In this document: one piece after another, positions 50,701-61,190 of the stretch
How positions within the stretch are numbered: position 1 is the first letter of the stretch
Layout of the letters: each line of letters starts with the position of its first letter
Assembly (NCBI GenBank): GCA_963693285.1
Contig: OY848918.1
Coordinates: 310,001 to 374,000, forward strand
DNA: 64,000 bases
Origin: Xestospongia muta
Taxonomy: Eukaryota > Porifera > Demospongiae > Haplosclerida > Petrosiidae
Direction of reading: 5' to 3'
Notes under the pieces: model-generated
Told to the model about the DNA's origin: nothing
What the model saw: the letters and a program-made list of their open reading frames with translations, nothing else
Database searches by the model: none
Translations under genes and position numbers: made by a program

Positions 50701-53202
50701 ACATTCAAAAAGTCATAATAACAAGCATTAAAAGGATATGTACTAAATAATGAACAAATGGTCTTATTGCTGGGCGAGGAAGACACACCCACATCAAATC
50801 AACTGACGATAGTATTTGCACTAACTTGACACACTTGAATATCGTATTGTCATTTACATCTGTACTCTCAAGAGCCAGCAATAAAAAGAAATGTATTGAA
50901 AAATGAACAAATGGTCTTATTGCTGGGCAAGGAAGACACGCCCACATCAACTCAACTGACGATAGTATTTGCACTAACTTGACACACTTGAATTTCATAT
51001 TGCCACTTACATTCAAAGTCTCTATAGCCAGCAATAAGAGGAAATGTACTAAAAATGAACAAATGGTCTTATTGCTGGGCGAGGAAGACACACCCACATC
51101 AACTCAACTGACGATAGTATTTGCACTAACTTGACATACTTGAATATCATATTGTCATTTACATCTGTACTCTCAATAACCAGCAATAAGAAGAAATGTA
51201 CTGAAAAATGAACAAATGGTCTTATTGCTGGGCAAGGAAGACACACCCACATCAAAACAACTGACAATAGTATTTGTATTAACTTGACACACTTGAATAT
51301 TATATTGTCGCTTACATTCAAGGTCTCTATAGCCAGCAATAAGAGGAAATGTACTAAAAAATAAACAAATGGTCTTATTGCTGGGCGAGGAAGACACACC
51401 CACATCAAGGCAACTGACGATAGTATTTGCACTAACTTGATACACTTGAATATCATGTTGTCGTTTACATTCAAAGTCTCAATAGCCAGCAATAAGAGGA
51501 AATGTACTAAAAAATGAACAAATGGTCTTATTGCTGGGCGAGGAAGACACACCCACATCAAAACAACTGACGATAGTATTTGCACTAACTTGACACACTT
51601 GAATATCATATTGTCATTTACATCTGTACTCTCAATAGCCAGCTATAAGAAGAAATGTATTAAAAAATGAACAAATGGTCTTATTGCTGGGCGAGGAAGA
51701 CACACCCACATCAAAAGAACTGACGATAGTATTTGTACTAACTTGACACACTTGAATATTGTATTGTCGCTTACATTTAAGGTCTCTATAGCCAGCAATA
51801 AGAGGAAATGTACTAAAAAATAAACAAATGGTCTTATTGCTGGGCGAGGAAGACACGTCCACATCAAAACAACTGACGATAGTATTTGCACTAACTTGAC
51901 ACACTTGAATTTCGTATTGTCACTTACATTCAAAGTCTCTATAGCCAGCAATAAGAAGAAATGTATTAAAAAATGAATAAATGGTCTTATTGCTGGGCGA
52001 GGAAGACACACTCACATCAAATCAACTGATGATAGTATTTGCACTAACTTGATACACTTGAATATCATATTGTCATTTACATCTGTACTCTCAATAGCCA
52101 GCAATAAGAGGAAATGTACTAAAAAATAAACAAATGGTCTTATTGCTGGGCGAGGAAGACACACCCACATCAAGGGAACTGACGATAGTATTTGCACTAA
52201 CTTGATACACTTGAATATCATGTTGTCGTTTACATTCAAAGTCTCTATAGCCAGCAATAAGAAGAAATGTACTAAAAATGAATAAATGGTCTTATTGCTG
52301 GGTGAGGAAGACACACCCACATCAAAACAACTGACGATAGTATTTGCACTAACTTGACACACTTGAATTTCGTATTGTCACTTACATTCAAAGTCTCTAT
52401 AGCCAGCAATAAGAAGAAATGTACTAAAAAATGAACAAATGGTCTTATTGCTGGGCGAGGAAGACACACCCACATCAAGGCAACTGATGATAGTATTTGC
52501 ACTAACTTGATACACTTGAGTATCATATTGTCATTTACATCTGTACTCTCAATAGCCAGCAATAAGAAGAAATGTATTAAAAAATGAATAAATGGTCTTA
52601 TTGCTGGGCGAGGAAGACACACCCACATCAAAACAACTGACGATAGTATTTGCACTAACTTGACACACTTGAATATCATATTGTCATTTACATTTGTACT
52701 CTCAATAGCCAGCAATAAGAAGAAATGTACTAAAAAATGAACAAATGGTCTTATTGCTGGGCGAGGAAGACACGCCCACATCAAAACAACTGACGATAGT
52801 ATTTGTACTAACTTGACACACTTGAATATTGTATTGTCGCTTACATTCAAGGTCTCTATAGCCAGCAATAAGAGGAAATGTACTAAAAAATGAACAAATG
52901 GTCTTATTGCTGGGCGAGGAAGACACGCCCACATCAAAACAACTGACGATAGTATTTGTACTAACTTGACACACTTGAATATTGTATTGTCGCTTACATT
53001 CAAGGTCTCTATAGCCAGCAATAAGAGGAAATGTACTAAAAAATAAACAAATGGTCTTATTGCTGGGCGAGGAAGACACACTCACATCAAGGCAACTGAC
53101 GATAGTATTTGCACTAACTTGATACACTTGAATATCATGTTGTCGTTTACATTCAAAGTCTCAATAGCCAGCAATAAGAGGAAATGTACTAAAAAATGAA
53201 CT
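50701..53202. repeat. Satellite array, ~16 copies of a 153-bp unit
   Basis: The landmark GGTCTTATTGCTGGGCGAGG recurs every 152-153 bp from 50758 to 53055, with sub-families alternating (TCTGTACTCTCAA versus TTCAAAGTCTCTA segments). 153 is 3 x 51, so minus-strand frames stay open for up to 269 codons in two frames. I treat these as repeat by-products. The array ends within a few bases of a transposon coding exon. Confidence 0.92.
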
Positions 53203-53705
53203 GACAAAACATGTCCTCCAAACCCAATTTTTCAACCTAAATGGATCGAAACAATGGAACGGAAATGGTTGTCTATGGTTCCTTTTTGGACAAATATACT
53301 GAGGAGTGTTAATTCAGGAGATATGTCAACAAGCAGAAATCGAACTGCTGGAACAATTGAGGCCTGGCACCTCATATTGAAAAGAAGTGACCATCCAAAG
53401 CACAGAAAGCGACCAGATCTTTTTTTAAAGGAGCACTACTCAATTCACTTTGGAAGGCAGCTGGCTTATATTGACAATGTTTCTACTAAAGACAGACAGA
53501 GGCTAAAGGTAAAGTACATTATTTGTCTATATATACAATATATATATATACATGTATTCAGAAACAGCTAGATAAACCAAAAACAAAACTGCTTGAGGAG
53601 AAGTGGTCAAAAAGATCTAAGAAGCCAGGACAAAACCTAATGGGTCACTACCAAAAGCCTCCAAAGAAGGATTTTATATTGCTGTATGCACAGAAATATG
53701 TTTAG
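53203..53705 (+). CDS. Transposase-like N-terminal piece of the USP locus
   Basis: Open from the satellite edge through 53508 (PKWIETMERKWLSMVPFWTN, TSRNRTAGTIEAWHLILKRS, RRPDLFLKEHY-like), then an exon 53568-53705 (Lys-rich, KQLDKPKTKLLEEKWSKRSK). The 'R-N-R-T-x-x-x-I-E-x-W-H-x-x-L-K' pattern recalls the C-terminal part of Mutator-type transposases, where a similar N-x-x-x-E-x-x-H-x-x-L-K stretch occurs. I hold this loosely. The start lies inside or was replaced by the satellite. It may be spliced onto the USP exons downstream via an acidic exon (~53943-54050, poly-Asp). Confidence 0.4.
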
Positions 53706-54100
53706 AGATAACTTTCAGTTTTCTCACTTAGGTCCCAATATGATGAAGTTAGCAATACAAAATCATTTCAAGTGTCCATCAAACCAAAGTCAGATGACTA
53801 ACGATATTTACACAAATACATATTATAATCTCCTATAGGGGAGGCTGTGATGAAACATTGTCCGTAGAATGCAATGTATGATTAATTAAGTGTTTAATGT
53901 ACTAAGTACTCACTTTAATGCAGGAAAAACAAGAAGTCATTAATGATAGTGAAAAGTTGAAATTCTCTAGGAGTGATGAACACAATGATGATGATGATGA
54001 TGATGTCATTATAACATCTTTTCAACCTTGTTTGTTACCATCAAAACCTGTGAGTTAATAAACACTCATCTTTGACAAGGTGTTTGTATATATATGACAG

Positions 54101-55435
54101 ATCTATGAGACTGGAGTGCCACTGGAGTTATGCTATACACCCAACAAGGGTTTTGGAAATCAAACCAGCAACCTATGTTGGATAAACAGCGTCCTCCAGT
54201 TATTGCATGTAACCCCCCTGGCAAAACATCTATGTGGTAATTAGAAACCCCAAACTTTGAAGTATTGATGAATTATTATAATAGGTATACCACAAGTGGA
54301 ATTAACACCAGTCCAAAAAGAATACTTAAACATTGAGTGCACAGTAGAAGATAACGTTGCTAATTCACAGATGATAACAGTATTCATTTATTTCAGGCAA
54401 TATTATAGGATTTATGTAATTTAATAGGCATTGATGACATCAACACACATAGCTTTTGGTGGCCAGAATGATGTAATAGAAGGAATAGAATTACTTATTG
54501 ATGCTGTTAGTGTTCAATCAATGCAGGTAATGCAGATTTAAGCAATGTACAACTGTAATCTACTAAGAATGTTTGTCTAATAAACAGAAACTGTTTAACA
54601 TACATACAATCACTAAGAAACAATGTCCTATCTGCAAGGAGGTCTGTTATTGTGACGATGACAGTGTTGTTTATATTAACAATTAGATATATGTTGGAGA
54701 AGAGTACACAAAAATACTATTAATTTCAGTGGTTGGACAAAAAGAAGACTGTATATCAGAATTGTGGCGAAAGAAAATATCTTGCTACTCAGATGAAACA
54801 TCCCATCATTTGTAAGCTATATATTGTGGACAATAATGCCATAATAAAGCCTATAGATGCATACCTTGCAATGAACGTCTAATGACTGTTAGCACAAATG
54901 TTGCTTCACTACCAGATGTACAGATACTAGGCATTTCTCGAAACACATATTCAAGTAAAAAATCAAACCAGCCATTGTTGCTACAAGAGTAAGTTGTAAG
55001 CAATGTAATCAATCTGACATTATATCTAATAGGACAATTACAATTGCAAATACTACCAAACATGATTACACCTCAAGAACTTACCAATTACTTGGAATAG
55101 CTGTTAGTACTGATTACAATGAAAGTTTCCATTTAATCCTGTCGCTGTGTAGGTTCATCATGGACGTCCAACATCTGTAGACACAGGTCACTGTAAGTTA
55201 TTATACAGCTATAAGTTACCTATATTAAAACAAACAAAAACAATAGACACAGAATTAGTGAAAACACCTGGTGGAGAGTGGATTGAATATGATGACAATA
55301 ACATAATTACTAACTATGATTACAACAAAAATATAGACTATATTTCTGTGAGTAAAGCTAATGAAAACAATACATCATTATGATTGCCTCTTAGAGAAAT
55401 GTATGTCTAGCTATATACAAGTCGGATGAGTCGGA
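54101..55435 (+). CDS. USP-type ubiquitin protease (peptidase C19) carried by the transposon
   Basis: Plus-strand exons spell a whole USP domain. Cys box GFGNQTSNLCWINSVLQLLH (catalytic Cys codon 54176-54178); IAFGGQNDVIEGIELLIDAV (54430-54525, Q-x-D block); zinc ribbon CPICKE (54630-54645) and CIPCNERL; LPDVQILGISRNTYSS (the LP-x-x-L-x-x-x-L block); His box VHHGRPTSVDTGHCK (~55150-55195, GHC rather than GHY); GEWIEYDDNNI (Trp...Asp-Asp); RNVCLAIYKSD, the usual A-Y-x-L-x-Y end. Cys, His and Asp of the triad are all present. Introns are short with GT-AG ends. Divergent from known host USPs as far as I can recall. Confidence 0.75.
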
Positions 55436-55701
55436 GGTTAGTATGAAATTATTTCATATCACATAATACATATTGTAATTAATTATACTAACTAAACTTG
55501 TATAGACCGTATTGAAAGTGATTGATGATTGTCCACCAATTTTATCATGGAGAGAAGTCAGTCTGTTGTTAAAATGTGCATGCTTTACTGTTACAATATA
55601 TTTCTATCAGAGTCCATTAGTTGTTAATGAAGACAAGGAAATAGTAAGTACATTGCTAGCAAAGAATTTATTCTATATATATGATAAAGGACTGGAAAGA
55701 G

Positions 55702-56684
55702 ATTAAGGCACCGTACAACACCTTACAGCCAGGAGTGTGGCTAACTGCAGAAGTAAACTATATATATGTATTCATAAATTATTATATATACATACACACA
55801 CATAAGTATACATATACATATATAATCATTGTATATATTATATAATAGTATCTACTTGTGTAGGTAATAATGAATTACTTAATATTGTTAGCAAAGGATG
55901 TAAGTCAAATAATTTTACATGCATGTCACAGAAATTGTTAAAACTAGAGGAATATTGCTGTTGTCGACTCCATATTCCTTCCATTATTAAAAGCAAGAGG
56001 CTTTAGTGGTGTCACAAAATATGTAAGTATTTTATAACTTTAAAATTAAACAAAAAGTAATAAATTCTAGGGCAAAAATCTGTTAGAGAAAGACATGATC
56101 ATATTTCCAGTTCATCGTCCACAACATTGGATTCTCATTGTCAGTGCCTTAATCAACATAATATATGTTTGGGATACATTAATTACACAGGTTGTTGATG
56201 TAAGTGATAAGATCATATATGAAGTCGATTCATATCATAATAGTCGGCCTCATTTAATTAATAGCATATGGTAAGGAATTATTGCATAAGATAACATTTG
56301 AAAAAAGCAGGCTATATTTGTGTAGACTGTCAAAGTTTAAACTATCCATTCGTGAGTGGAGATACTGTGATTCCAAAGTATGTTACACTAATTCATTTTT
56401 ATAGTACTTGTACATCCATAGATGTGCAACAGTCCAACACAGAGTAATGCCTGTGATTGTGGGGTATTTGTCTGCATGGTAAGACTTCATTAACTTGTTT
56501 AATGTTCATTTACGTTTACAGGCAGCAAAGTGTTTCATCGAGAAGAGAAAATTAAATTTTAAAGAAGTAAGTGTAAAAAATGCCTACTTGCATAGGCAGG
56601 TTACATAAATCATAGAGTGAAGCTCGAATAGCTCAAACAATGATCTTGTTGGAGCTAAATAATCTTCATAAGCAAGAAAGTTAG
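55702..56684 (+). CDS. ULP1/SENP-type cysteine protease (peptidase C48), next to the USP
   Basis: Exons give the Ulp1 order: APYNTLQPGVWLTAEVIMNY (55702-55900; the L-x-x-x-W-L start), NIAVVDSIFLPLLKARG, DMIIFPVHRPQHWILIV with the catalytic His (codon 56125-56127), VWDTL with the Asp, SPTQSNACDCGVFVCM with the catalytic Cys (56458-56460), then a helical end (SEARIAQTMILLELNNLHKQ) and a stop at 56682-56684. These proteases cleave SUMO, NEDD8 or similar tags. An exon at ~55506-55580 (TVLKVIDDCPPILSWREVSL) bridges from the USP in the same strand, so USP and ULP1 could be one fused protein or two genes. Confidence 0.75.
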
Positions 56685-56742
56685 TGATTCACACAAAATG
56701 CTTAGATAAGTCATTTCTTATTGATAACCAGTTTTGTACACT

Positions 56743-58980
56743 ATGTCTGAAAGCAACAGCGATGATGATAATGAATTTCCACCAGTACACTTTAACTCTA
56801 ATTGTGAGTTGTTAAACACAAAACATTCCATTCCAGTTTGTTCTATTTAGTAGTTAACACCAAAACAGAGACAAGTGAAACAATGCAATCAGAAATGTCA
56901 GTTATTAATACCCACAAAATCCCACTGAATAAGAGCAATGGTTTGGCACTTAAAACAATATTATCCATTGACGATAGTTTGACTGTGTTGTCATTGGATG
57001 ATGTAAACCTCAATTTAAAAGACATAAAAGAATTAACAAACAGTGAAAAATTTATTTCATCTAAGGTACAGTCCATCTCAAATGCCTAATCATTAATAAT
57101 ACACTCAAATAAATGTAGACAGTATACTTTTTTATAAATGTTTTGAAGACAATTAGTAACAACAAATTTGAAACCTTTTATACAGTCAGTAATTGAAATA
57201 ATCAAATATGTCATGTTTGAACAATACTCTATTATAAAGGATTTGGGTTATGTTGAAGTCATAAACAGTGCTGACTTACAAATTTGCATGACAAGAAAAT
57301 TCATGTCAGAATTTGATAGAGTGAATCCATGTTTTTACATGAAAGTAAGTTATAATGAAGAAGTCTTGACTATGTACCATATATACAACAGAGGTCTAGT
57401 GGACACCAACGATATGGAGAGATATTCCTGATAATTTGTCCTATTTTGGAAGAGGACATGGTTCTAGTGAGTGAAAACTAATAAAACACATGCACTATCA
57501 TCACTTTATCTATTACAGTTCAGCCAACATGAGAATAAGGATGTATTGGTATAAACTATTCATGACAAAATAAGTGATAAAGCAAATGAACTCATTGAAA
57601 CTTTCAGGTATATTCACATGTGATACTGCACATGATTGAGACAAACTTACAGGAAAGCAGTTGCTACGTGGAGGGCAACAGTAATGAAGGAAGCAAGAAG
57701 ATATAACAATTGGAAAATTAATGTGGTGAAGGTTGGTAAACGATTTAATCAAAAATGGGTACCCTGACATATTTAATCATAAGGACACATGCCCTGACAT
57801 GTACAGAAATGTATATATACGTAAGGTATGTGAAAAGCATAGCTAAGATTTAACATTTACATCAGATAATTAAATTTAACAGTATGTGGCAAGTTATCTC
57901 AGAATACCATACGATGAGGATAATTTTGAGGTAGAGACTGTTTATTACATGTTGACATTATCTATAAAAATAGCTGACAACTTACAAGAAGTGGATCCTT
58001 AAAATAAGGTATGTTGTCCATGAAATAATGTATATTAATACATTGTCTGTTAATTCCTAGCTGTTCAGTAGCAGAAGTGCATATGGAAAATGTTCCTCCA
58101 GATTACGTAGAAACCATTAAAACTTATGTCAACCCAAGTACATTATAAACTACATGATTACTGAATGATTGTAATTCCAATCTTTGTTAACTTTAGGTTG
58201 TGATAGAGAAAATGAAGTTAATTATATAATGGATCGTAAGCATATAGTTCTATAAATTCTGTTTATTGATATTTAGAAGAAGATTTAGAGGACAATGACA
58301 TACTACTTCCATCATTTACATCTCAACCAGTAACAGATAAGGATGACATCTTTTGTACTAAACAAAAATGGGGCAAGGAGTTTTACCTTAAAAGTTATCC
58401 GAATTTTAGACGTGACAAATCAGATCAGTATGTTATTCATATATGTGAATACTATATCTAATACTCTATCATTGTATCAGTGACAGCATATTTACAAGAA
58501 GGTTCATTAGAACAACAATCAAAGCAAATGAAGTATGTTTACAATTATCATTTAAAATTTTAAAAATCATGTGTTTATGATATACAAACAGCACACAATC
58601 AGACAATTAATAAATGGAGAATGTTGCAGTGATTTTGGTAAAGTGAAGTATTTAGATGATGGCTGGCCAATTGACCTTGATGATATGGTGAGAATATCAG
58701 TCTAACAAACAATTATTTCATACAAGTTTCATGTAGCTAATGGAAATCGATTATTATTTACTTGCTTTGGTGAGTGATTGTCTAAAAAAACCTGCATTCT
58801 ATTTAAGTGATTTTATGAAATCAATCATCTGGCCAGAGGTAATTCCAGATAATAATTACAAGACATAACCTCATTGAATTATACTTGTAGGTTCTCACTT
58901 TGTTAATAATGGAGAAATTTCACTTTTCATACGAAATAGCTGTTAAGTGCCTTCTACAAAGACAACTTCCCTCTATATAA
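56743..58980 (+). CDS. Unknown multi-exon gene(s) at the right end of the transposon
   Basis: Start MSESNSDDDNEFPPVHFNSN (56743). Exons ~56850-57066 (LSIDDSLTVLSLDDVNLNLK), ~57187-57342, ~57653-57725 (basic, KAVATWRATVMKEARRYNNW), 57775-57825, 57884-57999, ~58066-58140, ~58276-58430 (KQKWGKEFYLKSYPNFRRDK), 58483-58535, 58591-58688, 58738-58840, ~58891-58980 (end LLQRQLPSI-stop). Stops in the likely frame near 57537 and 57998 may mark wrong exon edges, two genes, or decay. I do not recognise any domain. A second transposon-mobility or accessory protein is possible. Confidence 0.4.
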
Positions 58981-59176
58981 ACACAAAATTATTGATTTTA
59001 GATTAAGCAATTTATTGAAAAATAGTTCATTTGTAAATTATATGCTTCTAAATCTTCTTACGTGTTCTAACAAAAACACTGACCTTCAGACGTCTTTTCA
59101 AAATAACACAAGTTTCCTTGTTGCAGTGTCATGTGGTGATGGGCAGCAGCACATTCAAATGAGGAATGTACATTAA

Positions 59177-59214
59177 GTGCAGCAGCACGAATGTGCTGCT
59201 AACTTCAACAGAGT
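59177..59214. repeat. Right terminal inverted repeat
   Basis: Inverted partner of 50069-50106. Confidence 0.9.
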
Positions 59215-59223
59215 CATTAGGAG
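59215..59223. repeat. Target-site duplication, right (CATTAGGAG)
   Basis: Partner of 50060-50068. Confidence 0.92.
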
Positions 59224-59620
59224 TCAGTGAACACAATCTATCTCTAAAGAACTGATGCTCCTCCATTATCAGCCCCACCTAACTAAGACCACACCCTAGC
59301 TATTTTTAACTCTTTGTATACTGTGTAGTGTGGTAGTCTACTCCTGGCTATTGTGAACTGGTACATTGTATATTCAATACTATATTGGTAATATATTTAA
59401 TATGTTGTATCTAATACTGAACTGTATACATATCTATTTTATAAAATTTATTTATTCTTTTCTACTTTATAAAAGTTCCAGTTGTAGCCATTACTCATGG
59501 ACAAGACCACCTCATCTCTGTCTGTGACATACAATTAGCTAATGCTATGATATTTAATTAATTCTTTTAATCATAGGGGTTTGTGTTATTATCCTCAGCA
59601 TTATATTTACAGTTTCGAGG
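59224..59620. repeat. Segmental duplication, copy B left part
   Basis: 59224-59255 continues the dispersed repeat of 38.9 kb. 59265-59532 matches 20993-21265, including the MDKTTS-type start at 59497. The coiled-coil gene is cut at GTCTGTGACATAC, followed within ~90 bp by kinase sequence. Confidence 0.8.
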
Positions 59621-60983
59621 GTCGACATCTTTTATAAGGTAAGTCTTCAGTCACACTATATCTCTTACTTGTTATAAAGGTTAGTTATAAAGTCAGTGGT
59701 AAGTTTGTGGTCTTGAAGAAAATGTGTCTTGAGAGTGAGGAAGAAGGTGTGTCTAGTACAGCTATTAGAGAGATTTCAATATTGAAGGAAGTTCAACATC
59801 ATAATGTTGTGACGTAAGTGAGAGTGTGTGTGTGTGTGTGTGTGTATTGTGAAGTAAGTAGAATGTCCTGATAGAATGGCTCAAAATAATTTCTCTCACT
59901 CATACAGACTCAAGGAAGTAATCTATCAAGATTCTAAGTTCTATTTTGTTTTTGAATTCATGAGTATGGACTTAAAGAAATATCTTGATACTTTTCCAGC
60001 TGGACAGTATATTGATCCAGTATTACTAATGGTAGTAATGGATACATGATTTGATAGATGGATACATGGATTGACAAATGGATACATGGATGAATAGATA
60101 AATGGATTAATAGATAAACATATAACTGAATGGATGGATATATGGATCAATGGATGGACATACAGATACCAATCTACAATGAACATACATTATAGTAGTC
60201 ATATCCATTGTAGATGTTCTATTATTAATATTATTATTTACTTCATTATTTCTTATATTTATAGAGTTATACTTACCAGATCATCAAAGGTACAGTTTTC
60301 TGTCATTGTCGACGTATTATTCATCATGACTTAAAACCACAAAACCTGTTAATTGAAGCCAAAGGTGATATTAAACTGACCAATTTTGGACTTGGTTGAG
60401 CCTTTGGTATACCAGGGTAAGCATGAGGTATCACACACTCTCTCTCACTGACCCCTTTTTAAATTACACAGGTAGTAACACTGTGGTACAGGGCCCCTGA
60501 AGTCTTACTTGATTCATCACAATATTCTTGTCCCATTGATGTGTGGAGTATAGCTTGTATATTTGATGAAATCTCTAATAAAAAACTTTATTTCAAGGAG
60601 ACTCTGAAATTGTTTAACTCTTCCAAATTTTCAGGTTTATCAAACAGGTTTTATAAACTGGTTTAACTATTTCCACTGTAGGAGTTTGGGCACACCTAAT
60701 AATACAACATGACCTAATGTAACAGAACTGCCAAACGTTAAACCAAATTTTCCTAAATGGATTGGTAAGACAATAAAACAAGTTTGTCCTCAACTTGATG
60801 CAGCAGGCTGTGACCTATTAATGGTAAGTTATTGTTGAGTGATCCTTTTAATTCTAGTTGTATTTAATATCAGGAAATGCTGGTTTATAATCCTGGGAAG
60901 AGAATGTCAGCAAAGACTGCTATATAACATTCTTATTTTAGTGATTTAGACAAGTCAGGTCTACCTGATACAGTGCAGTCTTA
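59621..60983 (+). pseudogene. CDK1-like kinase pseudogene, copy B
   Basis: Parallel to copy A but with different damage: [20 protein letters not shown] with [11 protein letters not shown] intact, [20 protein letters not shown], then [20 protein letters not shown] (HRD changed to HHD), NFG for DFG followed by a stop (LG-stop-AF near 60400), [18 protein letters not shown], frameshifts, and last exon [16 protein letters not shown] ending 60983. Loss of the catalytic Arg and DFG Asp plus stops argues against kinase activity. Confidence 0.78.
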
Positions 60984-61190
60984 AGAAGATGTTATACAGT
61001 ACTATTTTATGTCTCATTAACTGTATAGTGTATTAACACACACTAATACACGTGAATGGAATAAGTTCTAATAAATAAAATGACTTGTATATTCTAAGAT
61101 TACTTGTTTTATGATGGAACTCGTGAGTAGTGAGTTGTCCTCAATTAAAATAAGTGAGAGGTTGTTATTAAGGGCGTGTCTGTAGAAAAG

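Larger units (their letters stand above)
50069..59214. mobile_element. 9.1 kb Mutator-like transposon carrying USP and ULP1 proteases
   Basis: Left end and reverse-complemented right end both begin ACTCTGTTGAAGTTAGCAGC. They are identical for 30 bp, with two mismatches in the next eight (TIRs 50069-50106 and 59177-59214). CATTAGGAG stands directly outside both ends as a perfect 9-bp target duplication. Joining the flanks gives the uninterrupted sequence seen at 38864-38926. A 9-bp duplication is typical of Mutator-like elements. Contents left to right: a 19-bp-arm hairpin, a 153-bp satellite array, a short transposase-like piece, a USP gene, a ULP1 gene and an unknown gene. No full transposase was recognised. 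It may be non-autonomous, or the satellite may have replaced that part. Confidence 0.88.

Noticed and set aside
52272..53081. 269-codon minus-strand ORF of 51-residue repeats
   Set aside because: Lies wholly inside the 153-bp satellite; a second frame of the same strand is equally open, which is expected from a period divisible by three. No start context, splice links or domain.
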